Shown: positions 1 through 9,111, counted from the stretch's first letter. The stretch: 42,525 nucleotides of DNA from Mycobacteriales bacterium (GCA_040902655.1 JBBDWV010000011.1:1-42525); one strand, 5' to 3'. The notes: generated by a model not told the origin, from the sequence alone. A program made the numbers and translations.

Positions 1-46
1 CTTGACCTGTGCTGCAACACCCCCGACAGCACACATGTCTCCGGAG
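1..46. repeat. Dispersed repeat, copy 1
   Basis: The sequence from TTGACCTGTGCTGCA through CAGCACACATGTCTCCGGAG matches a second locus at 15891-15932 in the same orientation, and an inverted copy at 15845-15876. It contains a small stem, TGTGCTG paired with CAGCACA across a 12-nt loop. It lies just 3' of the tRNA-Leu on the minus strand. There is no T-run, so an intrinsic terminator is not clearly supported. It may continue outside the window. Confidence 0.6.
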
Positions 47-64
47 CGGCATCTGGAGCGTGGG

Positions 65-147
65 TGGGCGAGGGGGGAGTTGAACCCCCACGTCCTTTCG
101 GACACACGGACCTGAACCGTGCGCGTCTGCCATTCCGCCACTCGCCC
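65..147 (-). tRNA. tRNA-Leu (anticodon CAG)
   Basis: On the minus strand the acceptor stem GGGCGAG (147-141) pairs with CTCGCCC (72-66). The anticodon stem CACGG/CCGTG encloses the loop TTCAGGT, giving anticodon CAG (Leu, codon CUG). A variable arm longer than in most tRNAs and the T-loop GTTCAACTC are present, as expected for a class II tRNA-Leu. The discriminator base is A. A CCA end is not cleanly encoded (the next bases read CCC). It is divergent from fhaA. Confidence 0.93.
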
Positions 148-241
148 GAGTGCGACCCGCAGGCTAGCACCCGCCGCCGGCCGCTCCTGCGCCCGCGACA
201 AGCCCGGATACGATCTCCGTCCACAGGGAAGGGGAACCGGC

Positions 242-943
242 GTGGGAGTGCTGCAGCGCTTCGAGCGTCGGCTCGAAGGCCTCGTCGAGGGTGCCTTCGC
301 CCGCGTCTTCGGCGGGGTGGTCCAGCCGGTCGAGGTGGCCGCCGCCCTCCAGCGTGAGGCGGCCGACAAGAAGGCGATCGTGGGCCAGGGCCGGGTGCTC
401 GTGCCCAACGCCTACGTCGTCGAGCTCGGACCCTCCGACTTCGAGCGTCTGGGGGAGTACGACGAGCCGCTGCGGGCCGAGCTGGCCAGCATGGTGCGTG
501 AGCACGCCGACGAGCAGGGCTGGTCGTTCGTCGGCTCCGTCGGCGTCACCTTCGAGCGGGTCGAGGAGCTCGACACCGGCGTGTTCCGGGTCCGCAGCGC
601 CGTCGCCGCCGACCCGCCCGGGCAGGGATCGCCCGCCAGCGGTGCCGGTCGGCCGCGCCTCGTCCTGCCGGCCGCAGCCGGCAACGGTGAGCGGGTGGTG
701 GTGCTGACCTCCCTCGTCACCGTCGTCGGCCGTGGCGCCGAGGCCGACGTGCGGCTGGCCGACACGGGCGTCTCGCGCGCCCACGCCGAGCTGCGGTTCG
801 AGGGGGACACGGTGAAGCTGGCCGACCTGCGCTCGACGAACGGCACGTTGCTCAACGGCCGCCGGATCACCTCGGCGGTGCTGTCGGACGGCGACCGGAT
901 CGACGTCGGCGGCACCCCGATGGTCTTCCGGCGGGAGGCCTGA
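242..943 (+). CDS. fhaA: FhaA: DUF3662 and FHA domain protein
   Basis: A 233-aa cytoplasmic phosphothreonine-binding adaptor that begins the peptidoglycan and kinase cluster. The N-terminus (MGVLQRFERRLEGLVEGAF) is the conserved DUF3662 start. The C-terminal FHA domain (about residues 145-225) shows VGRGAEADVRL, SRAHAEL and STNGT, the phosphothreonine-contacting motifs. In mycobacteria FhaA binds phosphorylated MviN and is a PknB substrate. I chose GTG 242 because a GGGAAGGGG ribosome site lies just upstream and the DUF3662 start follows; an in-frame ATG at 119 would run back through the tRNA-Leu. The linker between domains is short, so the protein is less than half the length of the roughly 530-aa mycobacterial FhaA. 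It overlaps fhaB (TGATG). Confidence 0.93.
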   Translation: MGVLQRFERRLEGLVEGAFARVFGGVVQPVEVAAALQREAADKKAIVGQGRVLVPNAYVVELGPSDFERLGEYDEPLRAELASMVREHADEQGWSFVGSVGVTFERVEELDTGVFRVRSAVAADPPGQGSPASGAGRPRLVLPAAAGNGERVVVLTSLVTVVGRGAEADVRLADTGVSRAHAELRFEGDTVKLADLRSTNGTLLNGRRITSAVLSDGDRIDVGGTPMVFRREA

Positions 944-1425
944 TGGGCAGCGCCCTGGTCGTCGCCGCCGTGAAGTACGGCCTGCTCGTCCTGCTCTGGC
1001 TGTTCGTGATCGCCGCGTTCCGCACGGTCCGCAGCGACCTGTACGGCGGCCGGGTGGCGCGTGTGCCCGCCGCCGCACCAGCGGTCGCGACCACCCACCG
1101 CGACCCGGCTGCCGGCAGGTCGCGCGGCCGCAGCATGGCGCGCAAACTGGTCGTCACCGAGGGCGCGCTGGCCGGCACGACCGTCGGCCTCGGGGAGGAC
1201 CCGGTCACGCTGGGCCGGGCGGACGACTCCACCCTCGTGCTGACCGACGACTACGCGAGCACCCGGCACGCCCGGCTGTTCCCCGGCGAGGGCCACTGGC
1301 TGGTGGAGGATCTCGGATCGACCAACGGCACCTACCTCGGCAACGCCAAGGTGGTCCGCCCCACACCCGTCCCGGTCGGCTCCCCGATCCGGATCGGCAA
1401 GACCGTGCTCGAGCTGCGCCCATGA
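943..1425 (+). CDS. fhaB: FhaB/FipA: membrane-anchored FHA protein
   Basis: A 160-aa protein with one N-terminal transmembrane segment (residues about 4-24, ALVVAAVKYGLLVLLWLFV) and a C-terminal FHA domain (about 85-150) carrying LGRADDSTLVL, STRHARL and GSTNGTYLG. Homologues (FhaB, also called FipA) link PknA/PknB signalling to division and interact with FtsZ/FtsQ and PbpA/RodA-type partners. The ATG overlaps the fhaA stop by one base (TGATG), implying translational coupling. A 31-nt gap precedes pstP. Confidence 0.93.
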   Translation: MGSALVVAAVKYGLLVLLWLFVIAAFRTVRSDLYGGRVARVPAAAPAVATTHRDPAAGRSRGRSMARKLVVTEGALAGTTVGLGEDPVTLGRADDSTLVLTDDYASTRHARLFPGEGHWLVEDLGSTNGTYLGNAKVVRPTPVPVGSPIRIGKTVLELRP

Positions 1426-1456
1426 GCGCCCTTCCGGAGCGGAGCGAGGTGCAGCC

Positions 1457-2872
1457 TTGAGCCTGTCCCTGCGGTTCGCCGCCCGCTCGCACACCGGCCT
1501 GCTGCGGGACGGAAACGAGGACTCGGTCTACGCCGGGCCGCGGGTGCTCGCGGTGGCCGACGGGATGGGCGGCCATGCCGCCGGCGAGGTCGCCTCAGCC
1601 GTAGCGATCGCGTCGCTGGCACAGCTCGACGACGACGTGCCCGGCAGCGACCTGCTCGACGTCCTGCGCACCAGCGCCCTGGCGGCCAACGACCACCTGC
1701 GCGACATGGTCGCCGGCGACGCCGGGCTCAACGGCATGGGCACCACGCTCACCGCCTTCCTGTTCGCCGGCCACCGGCTCGGGCTGCTGCACATCGGCGA
1801 CTCCCGCGCCTACCTGCTGCGCGAGGGCTCGCTGGCCCAGATCACGCACGACCACACGCTGGTCCAGACGCTGGTCGACGAGGGCCGGATCAGCGAGGAG
1901 GAGGCCAGCACCCACCCGCAGCGCTCCCTGATCACCCGGGCTCTGGACGGCCGGGCGGAGATCGAGCCGGACCTGTCGGTGCGCGAGGCGCGCATCGGTG
2001 ACCGGTACCTGCTGTGCACCGACGGCCTCACCGGGCCGGTAGGCCGGCTCGAGACTCTGCAGGAGGCGCTGTCGCTGGAGGACCCGCAGGAGGCGTGCGA
2101 CCGGCTGGTCCAGCTGGCGCTGCGCGGCGGCGGCCCCGACAACGTCACGGTCATCGTCGCCGACGTGGTGCCGGGCAACGGCCGGCACAGCTCCTCGCCG
2201 GTCGTCGCAGGGGCTGCCGCGGCGTCGCCGCAGGCGCCGCCGGACGGCATCTCCGACACAGCGGCCGGCCGCGCCCGCACCGCCGAGGGCCGCGACGTCC
2301 CGCCGCCCGCGCCCGCGGCCGCGGAGCCCGCCCTCGGAGCGGACCGTACGCAGCGCCGCCGCTCGCGCGGGCGGACGGCCGTCGTGACCCTCGTGGTGCT
2401 CGCCCTGACAGCGATCGGCGCCGGATCCGGCTGGGCCTATGTCCGGTCGCAGTACTACGTCGGCATCGACGGTGAGCAGGTCGCGATCTTCCGTGGCGTC
2501 ACCGGGCAGGTGGCCGGGATGCGGCTGTCCAGCGTCGAGCAGCGCACCGAGCTGACGACCGAGCGGCTCGACCCGCTCGCCACCTCCCGCGTACGCCAGG
2601 GGATCGTGGCCGCCGACCGCGACGACGCCGAGTCGATCGTCGAGCGCCTGGTGCTCCGGTTCCCCGCATGTGAGCCCCGCACGGCGCCGATCCCCGCACC
2701 GTCCGGCCCGCCCGTCTCCGGCACCCCCACCACCCAGTCGCCCACCACCCAGGCCCTCACCACGCCGGCGCCCCCCACCCAGGCGCCGGCGCCGACGGGC
2801 GGCAGCGGCAGCCCGGCTCCCGCGGTGTCCACGCCGACGCCCGAACCTGCCTGCCCGCCGGACGCGTCGTGA
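1457..2872 (+). CDS. pstP: PstP: PP2C-type Ser/Thr protein phosphatase
   Basis: A 471-aa membrane phosphatase that reverses PknA/PknB phosphorylation. The PP2C domain covers about residues 5-235 with metal-binding motifs RDGNEDS, DGMGGHAAGE, HIGDSRAY, TDGL and GGPDNVTVI. A transmembrane helix (about 308-330, TAVVTLVVLALTAIGAGSGW) leads to an extracytoplasmic domain and a Thr/Pro-rich tail. The most plausible start is TTG 1457, because MSLSLRFAARSHTGLLRDGNED matches the family N-terminus. The stop overlaps the rodA GTG. Confidence 0.95.
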   Translation: MSLSLRFAARSHTGLLRDGNEDSVYAGPRVLAVADGMGGHAAGEVASAVAIASLAQLDDDVPGSDLLDVLRTSALAANDHLRDMVAGDAGLNGMGTTLTAFLFAGHRLGLLHIGDSRAYLLREGSLAQITHDHTLVQTLVDEGRISEEEASTHPQRSLITRALDGRAEIEPDLSVREARIGDRYLLCTDGLTGPVGRLETLQEALSLEDPQEACDRLVQLALRGGGPDNVTVIVADVVPGNGRHSSSPVVAGAAAASPQAPPDGISDTAAGRARTAEGRDVPPPAPAAAEPALGADRTQRRRSRGRTAVVTLVVLALTAIGAGSGWAYVRSQYYVGIDGEQVAIFRGVTGQVAGMRLSSVEQRTELTTERLDPLATSRVRQGIVAADRDDAESIVERLVLRFPACEPRTAPIPAPSGPPVSGTPTTQSPTTQALTTPAPPTQAPAPTGGSGSPAPAVSTPTPEPACPPDAS

Positions 2873-4299
2873 CCGCGCCGACCGTCACCCCCTCCTACGT
2901 CCCACCGCGGCGCGGCGTCGAGTTGCTGCTGACGACCTTCGCCGTCCTCATCGCGGTGCTGGCGTATGCCGCGGTCGGTCTGGCCGTCGAGAAGCGGATT
3001 CCCGCGGGCACCCTCGGCTACGGCCTGGGCCTGGGCGCGGTGTTCCTGCTCGCCCACCTCGCCGTGCGCCGCCTGGCGCCTCATGCCGACCCGCTGATCC
3101 TGCCGTGCGTCGCACTGCTCAACGGGCTGGGCCTGGTGATGATCCGGCGACTGGACTTCGCGGCGGCCGAGCGTGCCGAGCAGTTGGCCAGGGCAATTCC
3201 CGCCGGTGAGGCTCCGCGCCAGCTCATCTGGACCGCCGTCGGGATCGCCGCCTTCGTGGCGGTGCTGACCCTCGTACCCGACCACACCCGACTGCAGCGC
3301 TACACCTACACCTCTGCCGCGGCCGGTCTGGTGTTGTTGCTCCTGCCGGCACTGCCGGTCCTCGGGCGGACCATCAACGGCGCGCGACTGTGGATCCGGG
3401 TCGGCCCGCTCCAGGTGCAGCCCAGCGAGCTGGCCAAACTGCTGCTCATCGTGTTCTTCGCCGGCTACCTGGTCGCCAAGCGCGACGTGCTGTCGTTGGC
3501 CAGCCGCCGGGTGATGGGCCTGGACCTGCCGCGCGCCCGCGACCTCGGCCCGGTGCTCATCGCCTGGGCCGCCAGCCTCGCGGTACTCATCCGTGGCAAG
3601 GACCTGGGCAGCTCGCTGCTGTTCTTCGCGCTGTTCGTGGTGATGCTCTACATCGCCACCGAGCGGACCAGCTGGCTGCTCATCGGCCTGGGACTGTTCG
3701 CCGGAGGCGCGCTGGTGACCTACCAGTACTTCGACCACGTCGCGCGGCGGGTGGACACCTGGCTCGACCCGTTCGCCGACCCGGACCGCTCCGGCTACCA
3801 GCTGGTGCAGTCATTGTTCGGCTTCGGCACCGGCGGGATCACCGGCACTGGTCTGGGTGAGGGCCGCCCGGGCACCGTGCCGTTCGCCAGCACCGACTTC
3901 ATCATGGCCGCCATCGGGGAGGAGCTCGGGCTGGTCGGCGTCATGGCGGTGCTGCTGGTGTTCGGGCTCATCGTCGAGCGCGGGCTGCGGGCGGCACTGT
4001 CCTGCCGCGACTCGTTCGGCAAGCTGTTGGCCGGGGGGCTGTCCTTCTCGCTGGCTCTGCAGGTGTTCGTCATCGTCGGCGGCGTCACCGGGCTGATCCC
4101 GCTCACGGGCATCACGCTGCCCTGGCTGTCCTATGGGGGCTCCAGCATCGTCGCCAACTGGGCGCTGGTCGCGCTGCTGCTGCGGGTCAGCGACGCCGCC
4201 CGCCGCCCGGCACCCGCACCGGTCACCCCCGAGGCGGCCCGCCAGGCGCTGGCCTCCGCGCAGACCCAGATCGTCCGGCGACCGGGGGTGGCATCGTGA
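2869..4299 (+). CDS. rodA: RodA: SEDS peptidoglycan glycosyltransferase
   Basis: A 476-aa polytopic membrane protein of the SEDS (FtsW/RodA/SpoVE) family, which polymerises lipid II into glycan strands for elongation. Visible signatures are the hydrophobic helices from residue about 15 on, GARLWIRVGPLQVQPSELAK, the extracellular loop with VDTWLDPFADPDRSGYQLVQS, GTGLGEGRPGTVP, and the C-terminal LPWLSYGGSS. The GTG start overlaps the pstP stop by 4 nt (GTGA), and the stop overlaps pbpA in the same way. Adjacency to pbpA identifies it as the RodA partner of a class B PBP rather than FtsW, which normally sits in the dcw cluster. Confidence 0.95.
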   Translation: MTAPTVTPSYVPPRRGVELLLTTFAVLIAVLAYAAVGLAVEKRIPAGTLGYGLGLGAVFLLAHLAVRRLAPHADPLILPCVALLNGLGLVMIRRLDFAAAERAEQLARAIPAGEAPRQLIWTAVGIAAFVAVLTLVPDHTRLQRYTYTSAAAGLVLLLLPALPVLGRTINGARLWIRVGPLQVQPSELAKLLLIVFFAGYLVAKRDVLSLASRRVMGLDLPRARDLGPVLIAWAASLAVLIRGKDLGSSLLFFALFVVMLYIATERTSWLLIGLGLFAGGALVTYQYFDHVARRVDTWLDPFADPDRSGYQLVQSLFGFGTGGITGTGLGEGRPGTVPFASTDFIMAAIGEELGLVGVMAVLLVFGLIVERGLRAALSCRDSFGKLLAGGLSFSLALQVFVIVGGVTGLIPLTGITLPWLSYGGSSIVANWALVALLLRVSDAARRPAPAPVTPEAARQALASAQTQIVRRPGVAS

Positions 4300-5762
4300 A
4301 CCGTCCGCTGCGGCGCGTCGCGCTGGCCTGCATCGTGCTGTTCGGCCTGCTGCTGCTGAACGTCAACTGGGTGCAGGTCGTGAAGGCCGAGGATTACCGC
4401 GACGATCCGAAGAACTCCCGGGTCCTGCTGCGCACCTACGAGCGCGAACGCGGGCCGATCGCCGTCCTCGCCCAGGGCGGCCGGCGCGAGGCGGTCGCCG
4501 AGTCGGTCGAGGTGGACGGCCCGCTGACGTGGCTGCGGCGCTACCCCGGCGGCCCGGCGTACTCCCACGTCACCGGCTACTACTCGCTGATCTACGGGCG
4601 GACCGGCGTGGAGCGGGCCGAGGACCAGGTGCTGTCGGGCGAGGACGACCGGTTGTTCGTGCGCCGCTTGTCGGACTACGTGACCGGGCGGGCGCCGCAG
4701 GGCGGCTCGGTGCTGCTGACCCTCGACCCGAAGGCGCAGGAGGCGGCCTTCCGGGGGCTCGGGAGCAAGCGCGGCGCGGTCGTAGCGTTGGACCCACGCA
4801 CCGGCGCGGTCCTCGCGATGGTCAGTTTCCCGGCATTCGACCCGGCCAAGCTCAGCTCGTTCGATCCGGCCGAGATCCGCGCCTACTACGACCAACTGAA
4901 CGACGCGACCGACGACCCGCTGCTCAACCGGGCGATCAGCAAGACCTACCCGCCCGGGTCGACGTTCAAGGTGGTCACCGCCGCCGCGGCGCTCGAGTCC
5001 GGTGAGGTCACCCCCGAGGACAAGATCCCGTCACCCAAGGTGCTCGACCTGCCGCAGACGACCAACGACCTGCGCAACTTCGGCGGCGCGTCCTGCAGCG
5101 GCGAGACGTCCACGCTGGCCGAGGCACTGCGGATCTCCTGCAACACCGCGTTCGGTGCGCTGGGCCTGCAGCTCGGCGGCGACACACTGGGCGAACAGGC
5201 GCGCGCCTTCGGCTTCGGCGACAACGACCTGCGGGTTCCCACGAGCGTTGCGGACAGCCGGTTCCCGGATGACCCCGACCCACCGCAGACCGCACAGTCC
5301 GCGATCGGGCAGTACGACGTGCGCGTCACCCCGCTGCAGATGGCCCTCGTCGCCGCGGGCGTCGCCAACGGAGGCCAGCTCATGAGGCCGTACCTGGTGA
5401 AAGAGGCTCAGGCGCCGGATCTCTCGGTGCTCGAAGTGCCGAAGCCGGAGGTCTACCAGCGCGCCGTGTCCGCCGGTGTCGCCGCCGAGCTGACCCGGAT
5501 GATGGAGCTGGTCGTCGCCGAGGGCAGCGGCCGGCGGGCGCAGATCGACGGGCTCCGGGTCGCCGGAAAGACCGGCACCGCGCAGCACGCTCAGGGGCGC
5601 CCGCCGCATGCCTGGTTCATCGGTTTCGCGCCGGCCGAGGACCCGCAGGTCGCCGTGGCGGTGGTGGTCGAGGACGGCGGCGATCTGGGCAGCGAGGCGA
5701 CCGGTGGCGCGCTGTCGGCGCCGATCGCGCGGGACGTCATGCGCGCGGTCCTGGGCCGATGA
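4296..5762 (+). CDS. pbpA: PbpA: class B penicillin-binding protein (transpeptidase)
   Basis: A 488-aa D,D-transpeptidase that cross-links the glycan made by RodA. It has an N-terminal membrane anchor (residues about 5-25, VALACIVLFGLLLLNVNWV), a short dimerisation domain, and a transpeptidase domain with SxxK at S222 (PGSTFKVV), SxN in ISCNTAFG, and KTGTAQ near the C-terminus. The length matches mycobacterial PbpA (about 490 aa). It starts with GTG in a 4-nt overlap with rodA and ends in a 4-nt overlap with pknA. Confidence 0.95.
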   Translation: MNRPLRRVALACIVLFGLLLLNVNWVQVVKAEDYRDDPKNSRVLLRTYERERGPIAVLAQGGRREAVAESVEVDGPLTWLRRYPGGPAYSHVTGYYSLIYGRTGVERAEDQVLSGEDDRLFVRRLSDYVTGRAPQGGSVLLTLDPKAQEAAFRGLGSKRGAVVALDPRTGAVLAMVSFPAFDPAKLSSFDPAEIRAYYDQLNDATDDPLLNRAISKTYPPGSTFKVVTAAAALESGEVTPEDKIPSPKVLDLPQTTNDLRNFGGASCSGETSTLAEALRISCNTAFGALGLQLGGDTLGEQARAFGFGDNDLRVPTSVADSRFPDDPDPPQTAQSAIGQYDVRVTPLQMALVAAGVANGGQLMRPYLVKEAQAPDLSVLEVPKPEVYQRAVSAGVAAELTRMMELVVAEGSGRRAQIDGLRVAGKTGTAQHAQGRPPHAWFIGFAPAEDPQVAVAVVVEDGGDLGSEATGGALSAPIARDVMRAVLGR

Positions 5763-7354
5763 GCCCGCCCGGGGTCGGTGTGGCCGACACGCTGCTGGCC
5801 GACCGCTACCACCTCGTGGAGCGCATCGCCGTCGGCGGGATGGGCGAGGTGTGGCGGGCCGAGGACGTCCTGCTCGATCGCACCGTCGCGGTCAAGAAGC
5901 TGCGCCCCGAGCACGTCGACGACGAGGACTTCCGGGCTCGCTTCCGGGCCGAGGCCCGGCACGCCGGCCGGTTGTCGCACCCGGGTATCGCGTCGATCTA
6001 CGACTTCGGCGAGCGGGACGGCCAGGCGTGGCTGGTAATGGAGCTGGTCGAGGGTGAGCCGCTGTCCGCCCTGCTGCGCCGACAGCGCACCCTGTCGGTG
6101 GACCGGACCCTCGACGTCGTCGCGCAGACTGCCGCCGCCCTGCAGGCCGCGCACGACGGCCGCGTGGTGCACCGTGACGTCAAGCCGGGCAACCTGCTGG
6201 TCCGGCCGGACGGCGCGGTCAAGGTGACCGACTTCGGGATCGCGTCGGCGGCGGATGCGGTGCCCCTCACCCGGACGGGGACGGTCGTCGGAACGGCCTT
6301 CTACCTGTCACCGGAGCAGGCTGCGGGGAGCAGCGGTATCCCCGCCAGCGACGTCTACTCCCTCGGTGTCGTGGCGTACGAGTGCCTGGCCGGCGGGCGC
6401 CCGTTCCCCGGCGACAACCCAGTGGCGGTCGCGCTCGCGCACCTGCAGAGCCCGCCGCCGGATCTCCCGTCGACGGTGCCCGCCCCGGTGCGCGAGCTCG
6501 TCGCACAGGCGCTGGCCAAGGACCCGGCCGACCGCTTCGTTACGGCCGGTGAGATGTGCCGGCGGGCCACCGAGCTGCGGGCGGCGCTGGCCCCGACGGG
6601 TGCGGACCCGGACCCTGCCCGGGGCGGCGGCGGGCTCGCGGCGCTGCCGGTCGAGCCGCCGGCCGCGACCGGGATCCTTCCGTTGCCCGCTGCCCCGCCG
6701 CTGGAGCCGCTGCGCCGGCCGGCACTGCGCGTGCCGGGCAGCCGGGCGCGCTCGTCCCGCTCCGCAGTTCGCGTGGCAGCGCTGCTGCTCGCGCTACTGG
6801 CGCTCGGTGCCGGCGTCCGGACAGCGGCGTCCTCGACATCGCCGACCGTCGCCGCCTCGGTCACGGTGCCGGCCGTCGCGATCGGCACTCCCGAGGACAC
6901 CGCCCGCCGGCTCCTGGAGGACACCGGCCTGCCGGTGGAGCGTCGCGACGGCAGCTCGACCACCGTGCCGCCGGGCTCGGTGCTGTCGGTCTCACCGGAA
7001 GCCGGCAGTACGGTCGCGCCGGGCACCCCCGTCGTCCTCGTCGTGTCCACGGGGCCACCGCGGGTGGCGGTGGAGGCCGCCGGCTACCTCGGTCGACCGG
7101 CCGCAGAGGTCCAGGCCGCGCTGAGCGATCTGGGTCTGCTGCCCCGGCTCGTCGACGACGGCAGCGGCCGCCCGGTCGGTACGGTCAGCAGCGTGGAGCC
7201 CGCCGGGCAGGTCGTCGTCGGCACGACCGTGACGGTGCACGTCGTCCCGGTGCCGGCACCGGTCGTGCAGCAGCCGGCCCCGGCCGAGCCGCCGGCGCCC
7301 GGGAAGCAGCCCGGCAGGGGCAAGGGCAAGAGCCAGGGCAAGGGCAAGGGGTGA
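5759..7354 (+). CDS. pknA: PknA-type Ser/Thr protein kinase with PASTA repeats
   Basis: A 531-aa membrane kinase. The catalytic domain (about residues 16-275) has a glycine loop (AVGGMGEVW), catalytic K46 (VAVKKL), HRDVKPGN with D140, DFGIAS, and GTAFYLSPEQ in the activation segment. A transmembrane helix lies near residues 338-358. Two divergent PASTA-like repeats follow (about 370-505), then a Lys/Gly-rich tail (GKQPGRGKGKSQGKGKG). Mycobacterial PknA lacks PASTA domains, so this is a different architecture at the pknA position. ATG overlaps the pbpA stop and the gene overlaps pknB by 4 nt. Confidence 0.92.
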   Translation: MSPPGVGVADTLLADRYHLVERIAVGGMGEVWRAEDVLLDRTVAVKKLRPEHVDDEDFRARFRAEARHAGRLSHPGIASIYDFGERDGQAWLVMELVEGEPLSALLRRQRTLSVDRTLDVVAQTAAALQAAHDGRVVHRDVKPGNLLVRPDGAVKVTDFGIASAADAVPLTRTGTVVGTAFYLSPEQAAGSSGIPASDVYSLGVVAYECLAGGRPFPGDNPVAVALAHLQSPPPDLPSTVPAPVRELVAQALAKDPADRFVTAGEMCRRATELRAALAPTGADPDPARGGGGLAALPVEPPAATGILPLPAAPPLEPLRRPALRVPGSRARSSRSAVRVAALLLALLALGAGVRTAASSTSPTVAASVTVPAVAIGTPEDTARRLLEDTGLPVERRDGSSTTVPPGSVLSVSPEAGSTVAPGTPVVLVVSTGPPRVAVEAAGYLGRPAAEVQAALSDLGLLPRLVDDGSGRPVGTVSSVEPAGQVVVGTTVTVHVVPVPAPVVQQPAPAEPPAPGKQPGRGKGKSQGKGKG

Positions 7355-9090
7355 CCGAACCGAAGACGCCGCGCAGGCTGGGCGGCCGCTACGAGGTCGG
7401 GCCGACGATCGGCTCCGGCGGGATGGCCGAGGTCTTCCGCGGCGTCGACGTCCGCCTCGGCCGCGAGGTCGCGATCAAGATCTTGCACTCGGACCTGGCC
7501 CGCGACCCCTCGTTCCAGGCCCGTTTCCGGCGGGAGGCACAGGCCGCCGCCTCGCTGAACGCCCCTGCGATCGTGTCCGTCTTCGACACCGGCCAGGACG
7601 ACGACGGGGTGCCGTACATCGTCATGGAGATCGTCGACGGGCGCACGCTGCGCGACGTGCTGCTGAGCGAGGGGCGGCTGCTGCCGCAGCGCGCGCTGGA
7701 GGTGGCGGCCGAGATCCTCGTGGCCCTCGACGCCGCGCACGCCGCGGGCATCGTGCACCGCGACATCAAGCCGGCCAACGTGATGCTGACCCGCAGCGGC
7801 GAGGTCAAGGTGATGGACTTCGGCATCGCCCGGGCTGCCGCCGACGCGTCCTCGGCGATGACTCAGACAGCCGCCATCATCGGCACTGCGGCCTATCTCT
7901 CGCCGGAGCAGGCCCGTGGCGAGCACGTCGATGCCCGGTCCGACCTCTACTCCACCGGGTGCCTGCTCTACGAACTCGTCACGGGGGTGCCGCCCTTCAC
8001 CGGCGACAGTGCCGTGGCCGTTGCCTACCAACACGTCCGCGAGGATCCGACGCCCCCCTCGGCGTACGACTCCACGCTGTCCTCCTCGGTGGACGCCGTG
8101 GTGCTCAAGGCGATGGCGAAGAACCCGGCGAACCGCTACCAGTCGGCCCAGGAGATGCGCGAGGACGTGCTGCGCTCCCGCGCCGGCCAACGGGTCCTCG
8201 CCGCCCCCGTGCTCGAGCCGACGGTCGCCCTGGCGCCCGCCGCGGTGGCCCGGCCGGTGCACGTCGAGGAGACGTGGTCGGTCAAGCACGGCATCGCCTA
8301 CGGCGTCTTCGGGCTCGTGCTGGTGGGGCTCGTCGTCGGCCTGGCTCTGCTCGTGCGCGGAGTGCTCGGCACCGGCACCGGCCTGGTGCCGGCACCGCCG
8401 CTGGTCGGTCTTTCGCAGGCACAGGCCCTCGCCCAGCTGGAGGCCCGTGGCCTGACCGTGGGCGAGGTGACCCAGGGATTCTCCCCGAAGCGCTTCGGGA
8501 CGGTGATCGAGCAGAGCCCCGAGGCCGACATCCTGCTCAAGGCCGGGGGCGCAGTGTCCCTGACGCTGTCCAAGGGCATCGAGATGACGGTCGTCCCGGT
8601 GGAGGTCGTCGGGCAGTCCCGCGACGAGGCCGAGGTGCTGCTGGGCGAGCGCAAGCTCGTCGTCGGCGACGTCGTGACGCGCGACGGCAACATCCCGGAA
8701 GGCACCGTGCTGGCGATCAGCCCGCAGCCTGGTTCGCAGGTGGCGGTACAGACGAAGGTGACACTGACCGTCGCCTCCGGCAACGTGCAGGTCCCGGACG
8801 TGCGCGGCCGGTCCGCCGAGGAGGCCGTCGCCGAGCTGCAGCGGGCCGGCTTCTCCGTGGGCATCGAACCGCGCGACGACCCGGGACCCCCGGACCGCGT
8901 GCTCGACCAGTCGCCGGTGAACACGCTCGCCGGCCGCGGGACCGCCGTGCTGATCGTCATCTCCCGGGAGCCACCGCCACCGCCACCGTCACCGAGCCCC
9001 GAACCGACACCGACCGCGGCGCCGGAGCCGACGCCCGACCCGACCGGCGTCGAGCCGACGCCGTCCCCGCGCTCTGAACCCACGCGCTGA
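7351..9090 (+). CDS. pknB: PknB: PASTA-domain Ser/Thr protein kinase
   Basis: A 579-aa transmembrane kinase sensing peptidoglycan fragments. The catalytic domain (residues about 14-275) has GSGGMAEVF, K43 (VAIKIL), HRDIKPANVM with D138, DFGIARA, and GTAAYLSPEQARG. A transmembrane helix is at about 313-334. Three PASTA repeats follow (about 345-535), then a Pro/Glu/Thr-rich tail. Known PknB substrates in actinobacteria include FhaA and CwlM, both encoded here. GTG 7351 is in a GTGA overlap with pknA; the frame stays open far upstream, but MTEPKTPRRLGGRYEVG is the natural N-terminus. It converges on trpG with a 21-nt gap. Confidence 0.96.
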   Translation: MTEPKTPRRLGGRYEVGPTIGSGGMAEVFRGVDVRLGREVAIKILHSDLARDPSFQARFRREAQAAASLNAPAIVSVFDTGQDDDGVPYIVMEIVDGRTLRDVLLSEGRLLPQRALEVAAEILVALDAAHAAGIVHRDIKPANVMLTRSGEVKVMDFGIARAAADASSAMTQTAAIIGTAAYLSPEQARGEHVDARSDLYSTGCLLYELVTGVPPFTGDSAVAVAYQHVREDPTPPSAYDSTLSSSVDAVVLKAMAKNPANRYQSAQEMREDVLRSRAGQRVLAAPVLEPTVALAPAAVARPVHVEETWSVKHGIAYGVFGLVLVGLVVGLALLVRGVLGTGTGLVPAPPLVGLSQAQALAQLEARGLTVGEVTQGFSPKRFGTVIEQSPEADILLKAGGAVSLTLSKGIEMTVVPVEVVGQSRDEAEVLLGERKLVVGDVVTRDGNIPEGTVLAISPQPGSQVAVQTKVTLTVASGNVQVPDVRGRSAEEAVAELQRAGFSVGIEPRDDPGPPDRVLDQSPVNTLAGRGTAVLIVISREPPPPPPSPSPEPTPTAAPEPTPDPTGVEPTPSPRSEPTR

Positions 9091-9111
9091 GGCGTTCCAG
9101 CGGCCGCACCG

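Noticed and set aside
152-241. fhaA promoter with TACGAT near 209-214
   Set aside because: No usable -35 at 16-18 bp, so not listed as a feature.
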